Source: Wuchereria bancrofti (Eukaryota > Nematoda > Chromadorea > Rhabditida > Onchocercidae). From it: a stretch of 64,000 nt of DNA. Both the position numbers and the translations under genes were made by a program. Below, piece after piece: positions 50,116-63,500 of this stretch. Location: NCBI GenBank assembly GCA_005281725.1, contig SSBO01000014.1, positions 758,839 through 822,838 of the forward strand. Reading direction: 5' to 3'. Position 1 is the stretch's first letter, and the number at the start of each line of letters is the position of its first letter. The notes beneath the pieces were generated by a model. The model saw only the letters and a list, made by a program, of their open reading frames with translations. It was not told where the DNA came from and searched no databases.

Positions 50116-50281
50116 ATGGAATGCGAGGATACCTTAATAATCTCGGATAACCGAGAACGTTCATCACGTTTCTTCAAAGCGCCCCGAATTGGTTCACGTC
50201 GAATCCGTAATAGATTAGTACAGAAAGGTGGCATATGCAATATATCACTTGTTAATGTACCCAAACAACGGCGGAAATATT

Positions 50282-50317
<36 letters not shown>

Positions 50318-53300
50318 CTTCTTTCATCTTTCCTCCTGTTTCCTACAACAATCTTCTTTAAGTGTACGACAAACAAAAAGGTTGCGAGAAAAAAAAAAAT
50401 CTTCCAATGATGTACTATAAAATGAGATTTAAGTAAAGATGAAAATAAGCCTATTTGTTTTTTCAAATTATCCACATTTTAGCTTTAGATTAAATATACC
50501 ATTATAATAAAATATGTTTCTGAAAATGCTTCATGATGGATGAAATTCCAGGATTTTATTATCAGAAAATTTACTAGCACTAAGTAAAAGTTAAATTAAG
50601 TTGGTAGACACTTGATTTGGTGTAGATAATAAAAAAAGGTAGATTTACTTAAAAACGAATAAATCCAAATAGAAATGATCCAAAAATATAATATTAAAAA
50701 AAAAAAAAAAAAGTGGTAGAGAGTACTAAAGATTGTATTTTTTTTTTAAATTATTTCAATTTATGACAACATTTATTCAAATGAATATGTAGCTTAAAAA
50801 AAATTAATCACAATTTTCAACTCATTTATTATTATGATTATTTTATATCGAATTAAATTTTCACAAATTTTTTTAAGTGATATTTTTACGACAGTAATCG
50901 AAATTAGATGGCGTTGGACATTGTTATTTTTTGCAACATCATTCATCGCCTCATGGACTTTTTTCTTTTCTGTTTACTATTTCTTTACAACAATTCATGG
51001 TGATTTCGAGCATATAAACGATCCAAATTGGATTCCATGTATTATGAATGCTAATAGTAAAACAAATATCTTTTTATTTTCATTTACAACTCAAACAACA
51101 ATTGGTTATGGTTTTAGGTTACAACCTTTTTTTTTTTTTTTTTTTTTCATTCATGTAAATTAATTTCCACTTAACAAATATAAAAATTTTATAAATTCAG
51201 AAAAAAAAGCAAGGGCAAAAAGAAAAAATATGAATTTTTTAAATTTATTAGTTTAAACTAAACTCTACTTTTTTCATTTCATTCGAATATAATTTTTTAT
51301 AATGAAATTTTGAGAAAAAAAAATATATTTTTAATTTAATTAGCTTCAAATTTCGCAACATTTTAGATATCCAACAACTGAGTGCCCATTAATTATTATA
51401 ACAATGTGCCTTCAATTTATGGTTGGTGTTATGTGTCATACATTGATGACTGGTGTAATATTTGCTAAATTAGCAAGGCCTATCAAACGAGCTGCAACAA
51501 TTATTTTCAGGTTATATTTCTAAACATAATATTATTTTAACTGAATTTTTGAAAACAAAGAAATAAAAAATCAAAAAGTACAAAATATTGAAAAAAAAAA
51601 AAGTAGCAAATTTTTCACTTTGCTTAATAAAAGTTGTTTAAAGGCCAAAAAAAAAAAAAAAAATTAAGTTTTTAAATTCAGTCATAGAGACATAGAGTTG
51701 ACAAAGCTGTTTGATATTATTTCGCTCTTCCTCTTGATATAATGCAACAATTGCCTTATCTCATTTTATTTATTTTGTTATGCTGATCAAAAATCATTGA
51801 ATTTTTTTTTTCTCCTCCTTTCCTTTCACCTTTCTCTTCTTTTAATTTCATTCATTCATATTTTGGAAGAATGAAAAGAGAAAGAATAAGGTAGCATTTA
51901 ATTGCAGAAGAGTATTGCTTTTTTATTCATTTCAAATTACCATTATTTAATTAACAATGAGAATTTTTTAATTAGGAATAAATAATCTTTCGCATCTACT
52001 GTCCAGAATGATCTAAACTATTATTTTGCTTATTTATTTGCATAAATTTATTGAAATATTTCGGAGTAGTCCTAAATTATTTGATATTTTTCAGGTTGCT
52101 AAAAATTTTTCTTATCAATAGATGACTTTATTAAACAGTACGGAAGCAATCTAATTAATATTACTTTACGATGAGACATTTTGCCAAGTTAATAATAACA
52201 TTATTAAAATAAAAATAAGAATGAAAATGAAAAGAAAATAGTTTCATGAACATTTCGGAAATAGTTTTTCTGTGCAATACAATTTGAGCAACATTTGTTT
52301 CAGTAAAAATGCGGTAATCTGCATGCGAGATGGTAAATTGTGCCTACTTTTTCGGGTTGGTGATATGAGAAAAAGCTCATTAGCCGAAGCTCATGTTCGT
52401 TTACAGGTTAGCTTCTTAGAAAATCCAAATCAAATTTTCATCGGGAAAATAGGAAGAATTTTATTAAGAAAATTTTAAAGAGTATCATTTTTTTTTTTAA
52501 AAAAAAAAAGAAAAAAGATATTTAAAATTGATGTTAAAATGTCTTTTTTTTTTTGTATTTTTGTCTTTTAAAACTGTTTTCTGATAAATTTTTGCATGTG
52601 GGAAATTTTTTTTCTTTTTATTTTCCTTGCTTGTCTAGATTTACAACATATTTTCTGCACATGAGAGATACATTAAATTGATAAGTGGATTAGATTAAAT
52701 GAATTATTGCTTGCAAATTTCGCAAATGTTGCAGAAGTTTGTTGCAAAATTCAAAAATGTAAGAAGATCTTTGAACATTCATCATTAAATTATATATTGG
52801 AAATGAAGTATTTTTGACAAGTTGAGTAACAATTTTAGCGCCTAAAGAATAATATTTTTAGATGATCAAGAAATGTATAACATATGAGGGAGAGCTACTA
52901 CCTTTCCATCAATTTGATATGGATGTTGGCTATGATACGGGCTTAGATCGTGTATTTGTCATTTGGCCAATAACAGTTTGTCATGAAATTGATGAGAATA
53001 GCCCGCTATATGAAGTTAGCAAAGAAAGTTTACGTACAGCTCGATTTGAAATTATTGCTATTCTCGAAGGTGTCGTCGAATCGGTTGGTTCAACAACGCA
53101 AGCACGAACATCTTATTTACCTAATGAAATTTTATGGGGTAAACGGTAAGTTAAAAACGTTTTCATGTGAATAAAGCAATGAATAATTTCTATTGCTTGA
53201 AAGAAAAATGAAAAGTACCTAATTTATTTTGTTTTTTATTACTTCGTTAATTCGTTTCATTCATTTGTCTAACTTATTCATCTTCGTCTCTAATTTGCTA

Positions 53301-55112
53301 AAGTTAACTAAACATGCTTATCAAATTCGCTTATTTTTATTTACGATATTAATAACAATTTAGAAATTCATATGCTTAGAAAGGTAATAATACTATATAA
53401 TAATAACAAGTAATGCTAATTTACTCTTCATTGATTCTTGCAAGGATGTAAATACCACTTTATCAAATAAGCATAATATTTCTTGACTTCCCCGGATGAT
53501 CTAAGATTAATTACAAGAAATCTCAAATCGCCGTTCTCCGAAGAGAACAGCACAACCAAAAAATAAAGGAACGGCAGGACTGCATTTTACCGACACCCTT
53601 GCTTTGTATAATATTAGCATGTGGCCAAGCAGTTACATACATTCGACCAAACATACACGAGCAAAACAAACATTCCAATCAGACGGTCCAAGCATCAACC
53701 ATTCATACTCTGCTGCCACCCCAAGGAATGAGCACTTTCGATTCTTTAATCATCCAACAATGATCCTAACTGTAAGCAAGTTATTGTTATGCTCAGTAAG
53801 ATTACGGATGATATTATTTATCAGACAATCAAACAGATTGTATTGACTGATACAGTAAACAAATACAATTCGTGAAATTTTCTAGAAATTATTTGAATGA
53901 CTAAAATTTCGTATTTAAGAAATTAATATCTGTCGTTGTCTTCAAATGGTGTCCTGTATATTTCGTAATATAACAAAAAAAAAAAAAAAAAAAAATGAAA
54001 AGTGATTAAAATTTCCATCTCTCATCGTTTAAAAATTTCATCGATATGAATCATATTTTTTGAAATTAAAAAATCAGAAAAATTTAACTGATTTATTTTT
54101 TAGATTTTAATAAATTAATGCAACTTTCAAGTAATATTTTTTCAGTGTTCCTCACTATCATAATTTTGCTTGCAAATATTTAAATTTCAATATTTAAATT
54201 ACAATATCAGAAATTAGAAATGTGAAAAATTTCAGATTAAAATTATAAATTGCGAATTAATCCCTTAGAAATTAATTTTACAGTTTTGAAAAGCTTGTAA
54301 CATATCAACGTGATAATGGTGAATACAGGATTGATTTTGAAAAATTTCATAATGTTTATGATGTTGATACTCCACCGTGCTCAGCAAAAGAACTTGACAA
54401 GATGAGGGCAAGTAATTCTTTAATAATTGTTCAAATTAGATAAGAAGAATAAAGAATTTTTCATGACAGATTACTTGAAGTGAAAGCATTATAAACATCG
54501 AGAATAGATCGAGAATAGTGTATTGAGAGAATCGAACGATAATAGATAGTAGGTAATAGCCATCTTTACTTAATTTAATTAAAACCTACGCAACATTGGA
54601 ATAATTTAGGATCTCGGTTTAAAACCAGAGAATGCTTATCAAATAGCACCTGATTTGAATGATAATTCGGCTGGAAGTTCACCGATTATTGCAATTCATC
54701 CAAAAGGTTCCAGTCCACGTCTATCCGTTTTACTGAGTAAGGGAGATAATGGTACGTTACGTCATCCGGATAAAGTTGAAACGGATGATGAAGATAATGA
54801 TCAGACAATTCATGTAAGTTTGGCATAATTTCATTTTCAAAAAATATTTCCAATTCTTCAAAATAATTACATCTATTGTTTCGAAATTTTTATCCGTGTA
54901 AACACGCAAATGAATGATGTTTTATTATTTCATCTCTTGGAAATTGTAAAAACACTTTGATAATTAATATATATCAAAACAAAAAAAAAAAAGTGCTATT
55001 CCAGGTAGATATTGGCCTACAACATAAGCGATCACTATTGACGCACGCTCAAAGTCCGGATATTTTAGCACGCCATAAACAATCAATAAGACGAGGTCCT
55101 GACCTTTTTTAA
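50116..55112 (+). CDS. Inward-rectifier potassium channel (Kir/IRK family)
   Basis: Eight phase-consistent exons: 50116-50285, 50878-51117, 51367-51510, 52304-52406, 52862-53145, 54284-54407, 54610-54813 and 55005-55112, giving 458 aa. Features in order: cytoplasmic N-terminus with the Kir signature ([12 protein letters not shown]), slide helix [16 protein letters not shown]1 ([23 protein letters not shown]), pore helix and selectivity filter TTIGYGFR with flanking cysteines (WIPC and TECP), TM2 ([23 protein letters not shown]), PIP2-binding ARPIKRA, and the cytoplasmic domain ([56 protein letters not shown]). It is expected to pass K+ inward and set resting potential, as a tetramer. Two normally conserved pore positions differ (see findings). 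The intron after exon 6 has a GC donor (AGG|GCAAGT). A stop lies in frame 15 nt before the ATG. It corresponds to C. elegans irk genes, but which paralogue cannot be told here. Confidence 0.92.
53500..53790. other. GC-richer island inside a Kir-gene intron
   Basis: This part of the intron between exons 5 and 6 is clearly less AT-rich than its surroundings and contains a perfect hairpin (GTTCTC-CGAA-GAGAAC near 53534-53549). One plus frame is open from 53604 for 80 codons but matches nothing recognised and would not join the channel reading frame. It could be an alternative exon, an inserted element or an embedded non-coding RNA. Confidence 0.3.
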
Positions 55113-55215
55113 AAAAATTATTTCCTATCATCTTTCATATGTTTGCATTTTAATATACGGTATTCTTCCGTACATTCCTGCATTCTCTTTTAATATTACC
55201 ACAATGTATGATAAG

Positions 55216-55221
55216 AATAAA
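55216..55221 (+). terminator. Poly-A signal of the Kir channel gene
   Basis: AATAAA about 104 nt after the TAA stop ending at 55112. Confidence 0.5.
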
Positions 55222-56129
55222 CTATTTTTTTCTTTTTTCTTTTTTTTCCTTTGTGTTTCATTCATTTAGTGTTAATATTTTGTTTTATTTGAAATAATGA
55301 AATAAATTTCTATTTTAACATATATCATCGACAAAATGGAAGAAATGAGACGTGAAATCATTAAGAATTTATAATTATTCAGGAATTATAATTATTCATT
55401 CGATATTTCTACTTTACCTCAATAACCTAGTACTTTGAATCAAACTATTCAGTGATTCAAACTCATGTATAAAGTATTTGAAATGCTAGTAAGTACAATA
55501 CAATAGCATTGTATTTTTCCAAAATGGTTACAATTATTCATTGATCTACTCAATACTTTTACTAAATCCAAGCAACGGGTAATTTATTCACAGGTAAGCA
55601 GTCAAAGCGCTCGAAAATATTTATGACTTATTATTATGCAATCACTGCCATTATCATTTTCAACTGAATGATTAGTATATGCAATGCTTTCAACTTATTA
55701 AGATTAAATGATCCAAATCAGTAAGTAACAGCAACTTTTGTTCATTTCAAAATTTCTAATTGTTTTCTCGCTATTTGACCAAAAATATGCTTTCTGCTCT
55801 CTGAATGCTTTTAGATTGATTAGTGAATGATTAAAATTTGAATTATTGATGGAGTGGAAATGGATAAAATTGATTTCAAAATATGATAAATTTGAATTAA
55901 TGAATTAAAGTAAACATAGAATTTTCCAACATGATTCTATCCGTATATATATATATGTAGAACTTTTTTTTTATCTCTTCATTTGTTGGAATATTGGAAT
56001 AACATGAAAATTTCGATGTATTTTCTGAAATGATTTGTTTATTTTTTATACGGACAAATCAATGCAAGTATGATATAAATAGTTGAAATGAGCAATAGTG
56101 ATATATTCATCTTTCTGATACTAATAGTA
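55222..56129. other. Convergent intergenic spacer
   Basis: About 0.9 kb between the 3' ends of the Kir gene (plus) and the GPCR gene (minus). No coding or RNA feature was recognised; it contains a short TA run near 55945-55956. Confidence 0.6.
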
Positions 56130-59100
56130 TCATTCCGATATTGAAACGGAATCATTTTCAGTTTCATTAAAGAGCGGATTAGAAGATAGCAATAATAGTG
56201 TTTCATGCTTATCGGTTATTTCAGAAGATGATTGTTCTTTAACAGCTAATGGAATTCGAACTGAAATTTGTGAAGGGATTCTTTCCAATGCAAAAACTGA
56301 ATGCTGAGAATGTTGTCTACCTAATCCAATACCTGTTACCGATATAAATACTGCTCCTGAAATGTCTCATTTTAGGTGTAAAATTGTCTAAATTATAATT
56401 TTTAAATTAATAAGAATACATCAATTTTTGGATCAAAAAAGAAAGAAAAATGTAATGGATCAAATCTTTCATTAAATTTTTTTTTTTTCCTTTTATTTCT
56501 TCCATTCATAATATCAAATATACTTAATAACTTAAAAACAATGTTATAAAATTTGATTAAAATCTAACCCAAACTATTTCGTGTTTTACGTAACGTAATA
56601 TTTTCCGTCGAATTGTGCGTGATAGTTTTACTTTGACTATTCAGTTGCTGTTTCAATTCACCCTTTAAATGATGCTTCCTTCGTTTGGTTCGTTTCGATA
56701 GTACTGAGAAACAGACCACCAAATGATAATAGAAGAAGCATAGAGTAAAACGAACCTACAGATATCTAATTAAAAATTTTTGTAAATTATTTTAGCAAAT
56801 AAAACTCCTATTTATTAATTAGCTTAAAATTAGTTAAATTTAAATTATAAATGAAAGAAGGAAAAACGAGAAAGCATTAATGTCATTGTATGAAAGTATG
56901 TTTAAAAACAAAAAAATTAATTCTAAAATAAATAAAAATAATTCTTATAAAAAAAATGAAAAATTAATTCACCTCTCTTAAAATAATTTTATCATTAATT
57001 AAATAAATAGGAAATCGTAAACTAGCAGCTAATATGGTAAGTAATGAAGAAACATCGGTTGCAATTGAATAAAATTCTTCCAATTGTAACAATGATGCAT
57101 CATCCAAATATTCCCATGCAGCAATGAAAACATCAATAATATTTGAGCATAGATAACAGGTGACAACCATTATCAGTGATCTGGTGGCTGTTTTGACACG
57201 ATTACGAAGTTTACATGATGCTACCCTTAAATTTACTCATCATTGTATAATAACATTCCTTTTCTTTTTTTTTTTTCTTTAAATTTGTTTATCTTTTTTG
57301 CATTGATTTAAAATTTTATCAATAGTTTTTTTTTCATGGTGAAAATAACTTTAATCTTGGAATATAAATTTTTTAGATTATTTCACTTAATCATATTTAA
57401 TACTATGCATTTGAAAATAAAAAACGTTTTAAACTAAAAAAAAAAAAGAGGATAATAAAAAGGAAAGATTTTTGACAGAAATTTCCATTTTTTGAAATTT
57501 ATTACTTTCTTTTTTGGTTTCAATTTCATACTCTTTTCTTCAAACATATAGCACAAAAAAAAGACTATTAAAAGCAAACATGAATTTCATTATGCTAAAA
57601 AAAAATATGCTAGCGCCAAGATATTTAAGCATATAAGCAAATAAATTGTTGGTTTTTCCATTTGAAAAACAAAACAAAAAAAAAAAATAATAATAATAGT
57701 AAATTTTGCTGCATGATGGTTGAAATTGTTTATGTTTGCAACCTGTTTCAAAATTTTGACAATTAATTCTAAAGATTCGATATTCATAATTTTGATAATT
57801 ATTAAAATATTTGATAAAACTTGAAATCAATACAAGAATCAAATTTTAATTTAAAAATTTATATTCCAAGTTAAATTGTCACGAAATCAAATTGACGAAA
57901 GTCAAAGGCTGTTAAATCAGTAATACGAAAGAATGCAATTATCTGGCTTAAGAAAAGAAAGATGAATTATCGGTTGGAAAATTTTTTGGATTTTATTTTC
58001 CCAATTACTGGATGAAATTAATTCTGGATTTAAATTTTAAAGAAAGAAGAAAAGATTTGAAATAGTTTTATTTGACTCTCATTTGCCACTTCTAAAGTAT
58101 TATGGAACAAATCATTTCGTTCAGCTACAAAAAAAAAAAATTAAAAAAGTGAAATAAAATTTGCAAATATTTCTCAGAAATTTTTGAAATTGAAAATAGG
58201 AATGATTTATATTATAGAGAAAAAATTGATTTTTCCTTTTTTTTTTTGTTTTGAATATAACACAAATTGAAGTATTTATTTCTCAGCTTTTTTTTAATTT
58301 GATTTACTTTAAAATATGTGTAATTTATTTAAAACATTTCATTTATTTCATGAAATATATGTATTCATATGTGTTGAATCAGCATTAGCAAAAATTCGAA
58401 TAATTTTGTTTGCATCTAATTTAATCATCACTAAATTTTATATTGAACGTAATCCAGTTTAAAAATTTATTCCAAGCAAAAAAAAAAAAAGAAAAAGAAA
58501 AAAAAACTAATAAGGAAATGTAATGCATTTTTTAATTATGAAATTATTTCTATTAAAATTGAATAATATCGACTCAATATAATTTAAGTAATGTATGAAT
58601 AACGAATAATTTTTGCTATACCTAACATCATAAAAAATTTATAATATTTTAAATATTTCAAGTATTAAAATATTTTTAATAAAATTTTGGTTAGTTACTA
58701 CTAAATAATACTTTACTGATTGGTTAAAAAATAAATAAACAAATAAATAAACTTACGAAATTCCAAATATGCAATATAATACAAGCATTTTAATTGTATT
58801 TTCGCGATTATTCTTTCGTAAATTAACCACAATAGCTGCATTGCAATATAACAAAACAAAAAATGGCAAAAATACGGTTGCAATACGTCTAGTCCAAAAG
58901 CGCCATATTCCATCATAATAAACATTACGGGCAAGTTCACTAATTTTTACTCCCATACTTGCAAATCCTTCGCATTCTTCCAATTGATAAATCTGAGTTC
59001 CATTATTGTGCGGAAATTTTTTGAATTGGAAATTATATATCATTGAAAAAAAAAAAAAACTTCGAATTTAATAATATATATTATACGTAATTAAAAAAAT

Positions 59101-60553
59101 TTTTTTACTTTTTTTTTTTGAAAGAGATGAAAGTATTTATAAATTTAATTCTTTAGATACAAATATATATGATATGATATATTTCATTGATATAAAAAGG
59201 TATGATATGATAATGAAATATATGAAAATCATTTTTTAATATGTTACATAAAGTGATTATTTCTCAATAAAACAATTATTGATATTATAAGAATAAGTTA
59301 CTAGAAATTAAAAGTGCAATTATATAAATAATTTTAAAATATATTTAACAAAAATCATTCCTTAAATATAGTTTAATAACTTGCCTGTATTTCAAAATAA
59401 ATGGTACCACGAAATAAAACACCAAAAAGAAATGCCATAATGATAATTTTTCCACGATGACGGCAAAAAAATCGAAATATCATTATTGTCCTAGAAAAAT
59501 AAAAAAAAAAAGAATTTCTTTCAAATTTTTTAGGATATATTTTTTTTTAAATTGATTTTTATACTTTTTTTTTTTTTTTTTTACTAAAACAATTTTTTTT
59601 TTTTTATACTTAACTTTTGCTAGTGCCATTTTGTAGGTATCGTTCAAATGCAGCAGCCATAATAAGAAATGATACAGTGCATATTGCAATATGAGAAATA
59701 GCAAATGCCACCCTTAAATAATTATGCCAAAGACGAAATAGCGGGAAATAGTGGAAATACTCTGCATATATCTGAATTAAAATTTAATTTAGTTTTTCTT
59801 TTCTCTTTTTTTTTGACTTAAATATTAATTAATTCAAGATTTGAATTTCAATAGCATAATAAATTAAGTGTAAAGAAAGAAGGAAAAAAAATAGACAATT
59901 ACCTTATTTTTTTTGTTTTTTTTTTTTCTTTTTGTGGCAAAATTAATAGAACCGAAAAAAGAACAAAAAAGCATGTCTTCATGTAATTTATAAGTTTTAA
60001 ATGATTTCTTTCCTTTTTTTTTTTTTTCAAATAAACGAAAAAAAAGAGAGTTACTTGTTTTTTTTTAAATAGACAAAAAAAAAAAAAAAAACAATTACCT
60101 GTATTGACATAATTTCGATGTATGAAAAACAAATAAATATATCACAAGCACTGAGACATGTAAGATATAATAAATTTTTATTTCGTAATGCTTTTGAGCT
60201 TATAAATGTATAAAATACCAAAACATTTTCAAGAAAACCAATTATTGCTATTATTGTACCAATAACGCCTACCAGTATCATTTTAAAACCCTTAAATAGA
60301 AAATTATTTAATTGCATTGATATTAATTTGTAGTAAAAATTACATCATTTCTCTTTTTAATTTGCAAAAATGAAAATTTATTAATTGAATTACTTTCAGT
60401 GTTTTTTTTTCTTCCTTCGCTTTTCCTTTTTTTTTTTTTTTTTCATTTCAACAGAACAATTAATATTAGAAATGAAATGAAACAACAAACTAGGAAAAGC
60501 GGTGGATGTTCTTCACATTCCGATTCATCATTTGACAATGTTGAGTTCTCCAT
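56130..60553 (-). CDS. Rhodopsin-family seven-transmembrane receptor (orphan nematode neuropeptide-type GPCR)
   Basis: Eight exons, right to left: 60491-60553, 60099-60290, 59615-59771, 59385-59490, 58757-58992, 56973-57225, 56569-56755 and 56130-56356; about 473 aa if one frame ambiguity is resolved. Features: short extracellular N-terminus with an NST glycosylation site, TM1 (MILVGVIGTIIAIIGFLENVLVFYTF), TM2 with the conserved Asp (CLSACDIFICF), TM3 ending in ERY (the DRY position), TM4 (KIIIMAFLFGVLF), loop 2 with a Cys (QLEECEGF), TM5 (ATVFLPFFVLLYCNAAIVV), TM6 (SLIMVVTCYLCSNIIDVFIAA), TM7 ending SLRFPIYL in place of NPxxY, then a basic helix-8 region and a Ser/Glu-rich tail ending VSISE. 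Such receptors couple peptides or small ligands to G proteins at the plasma membrane; the ligand is unknown. The intron after exon 4 has a GC donor. The exon 3 and exon 4 phases disagree by 1 nt, suggesting an indel or unusual splice site. Confidence 0.82.
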
Positions 60554-63500
60554 TTAAACAATGATGTATAATTTTTGATTTTGTTTACAAGTGAAATTAT
60601 TAGAACCTAATATAGTAATTAGATTATTTTGATACGGAAATAAAATGAAATAATTTAAAATGCTCAGTTTTCAACAAGTCAAAATGGAATATAGCTATTA
60701 TAAACTTTTAATTTTACTACTGTTTTATCATTTTTTTTTTTATTTTTTGTTTTTGAAAATTTTAAATAGTAGAATTTTTTTTTTATGTTATAATAATTGT
60801 AATGCACAAATATTTAAATAGCATTTATTATTATGAATATGTGGAAGTGAATATTTGTATTACATTTCTTGGCATATAATTATTATTTAACTTTGTTGTA
60901 ATTTATAGCATATCCTCTCTCACTCTCTTTTTTTTTTCTCTTTGTCTCTTTCTCTCTTCGTTTTGTGTGCTGTCAAGAAAGAGAGACTATTATTACATAT
61001 AAATTTTCAACCAATGATTAGAAAATGTTGGAATGTAATAATCATGTATAGGATGTGATAAGGAAAGAATAAAACGAAGATATGAAAATAGCTTTAAAGT
61101 GATAAATTGTATTGAAAATTTATTGATTATAATACAACATTATATTTCTATATTTCATTTAATGTAATTTTTAAGAAAAAAAGATATTTATATATTTTCG
61201 GGTATCATTTTTTTCTCCCTTACACTCTTAGATATTTCATTTTTATTCCACAAAATAAAAATATATTATATCAAAGAAAAAAAAAAGGAGCTTTTTTTTC
61301 TTATTTATTATTTTAAATGAATATTTATTATTACTCTAGATAAATTTGCTACTCTAGTTGAAGGAAATGCAGAAACAAACTAAAAAAAAAAAGGGGTGAA
61401 AGATTATATTCTTCCTTTTTTAGATATATATATTCATTTATTTATCATACTTCAATTAAAAAAAAAAACGAAAAAAATCGTGCCAACATAATTATTTGGT
61501 GAATTCAATTTTATCGAATTTTTCAAACAAAGAAATGTGAAATGGAAAAGAAAATTACACGTTCGTGACTAAAAAATTGTAATCAAAATTCATGCAAAAT
61601 AATTTTATTATTAAAAATGGCTAATTTAAGATACAAAAATAGTTTTCTCATCTAATTTACAAAATATTATTTTATCTATTATCGTATTCATCATTTTGAA
61701 ATATAGTTAAATAACTAATAGATGAGTTTTTATTTACATTTTACAGTAAAAAGAAAAAAATTAATGCGTGCAGATTTGTTTACTTAGTAAATGAAATATT
61801 TTCTAATTTAAGTTTCATCTTCAAATATCCGAAATTGTTGGCTTCATTTTTTTTTTCTTTTATATGCATTTTTTATTTTTGCTTTTTCCAAATTCAAATT
61901 AAGAATTTTGATACATTGAAATGACGGAAATTGAAATTGTTACTATGATTATACCTTACTGTTTCTAATATTTTGCTAATATTCATATCATTACTGTTTA
62001 TTCTTTCACTTAAAATCTGTCAACTTGAATGAAAAAAAAAAAAAAGAAAATAGTAGAATGCTTGCTTTTACATCATATTGCTTCAAAAATTCTATTTCGG
62101 TATTGGAAGATTAAGTGCATTTATTTCAAACAATCATCAATGAATAGAATGAAAAGTGAATTTTGATAAATGATAATCTATTTGATCAAAAGAAAAAGAA
62201 AAAATTTATAAAAAACAATCAAATAAAATTCATTTTGTATTTATAATGCTATTTGTAAAAATATATATATTTTTAAAATATATTTAAAGTAGCACAAAAG
62301 CGATATTACAAAGTGCCATTAAAAAATAAAATCAAATATATGTATATTTTATAGAAATATTAGATAATTTAATTTAAGAAAATTTTCAACTTTTTTTATA
62401 AAAAAGAAAAGAAATTTGGCAGTGAAAAAGAGTAAAAATTAATGAGAAAATTGTATTGTTTCTTCTTTCTTTTTCTTTTTGAGTTAAAAATTTTAATGTG
62501 ATATGACGCGGAATGTCTGAATAAATTCCTAAATTTAATTATCATATTTATGGAGTGAATGCAATAATACATAATATAACTCATTTTATGATAAGATCAA
62601 ATATTTCATTTACTAATTGCTGAAACTTTTCAATCATTCTAACATAATCTAAAAAAATTCCTCTTGCGCCAGAAATTTCCAATTTTCACTCTCATTTTAT
62701 CACTTAAGAAAGTTATGCAATGTAATTTTAGAAAGTTTGTTTAAATATATCATCAATAAATGTGGATAAATTTTTCATTTAAATAATTTCAAAACTAATT
62801 ACTGAGTAATTGGAGGCAATAAATGAGAGAAGTAAAACGATTTAAATAATATGGCAATAATGAAACAAATTTAATTGGTTGATATAAAACGAAAAATTGA
62901 TAATAATAGTTGAAATTTAATTGGTGCATAGGAAAGACTGTATATTAGAATGAATTTAAATTGTATTACATTAAAAATAGTTGTTGGAAATAGTAATCAA
63001 ATGTAGAATTGAAATAAATACATAGAGAAAAAAGTATGACGAATTAATTAAAAGGATAATTGAAGCCGATTAATGAGAACTAATTGATAAATGATTATTT
63101 TATTAATTATGTAACTAAATAAGACAAGAAGGAAAAAAGAAAAAAAAAAGTGAATTACTGGAATTTCCTTTTTTTTTTTTTGTTGTAGTTAAACTTTTTT
63201 TCAAGTTTTATTCTTTGAGGGTTTGTAAAAGATTGAAGTAATGGTAAATATAAAAAGAAAAAAAAATTAGGGAAATATTCGAAAATAATAAACCGCCAAA
63301 AAATTGGAATTAAAGTTCTAAAAAGCAATGAAAAACAGAAAATATTTGAAGTGATGGAAAAAAGAATAAAAAAGAGTCCAGCAAATATAGCATAATGCAA
63401 GCAGAAATAAATCTTTTGAGTAATTAATGAGGATTTTAAAAAATTGTCAATGATATTATTAAAAGATATATATCATAGAGTAGAAGAGACTATGAAGCTG

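Noticed and set aside
53604..53846. Extra Kir channel exon
   Set aside because: Exons 5 and 6 already join in phase and the Kir cytoplasmic domain is continuous; including this frame would break it. Kept only as an odd island.
63155..63400. 81-codon minus-strand hydrophobic frame upstream of the GPCR
   Set aside because: Phe/Ile/Leu-rich translation of AT-rich DNA, no conserved motif, no connection to the receptor reading frame.
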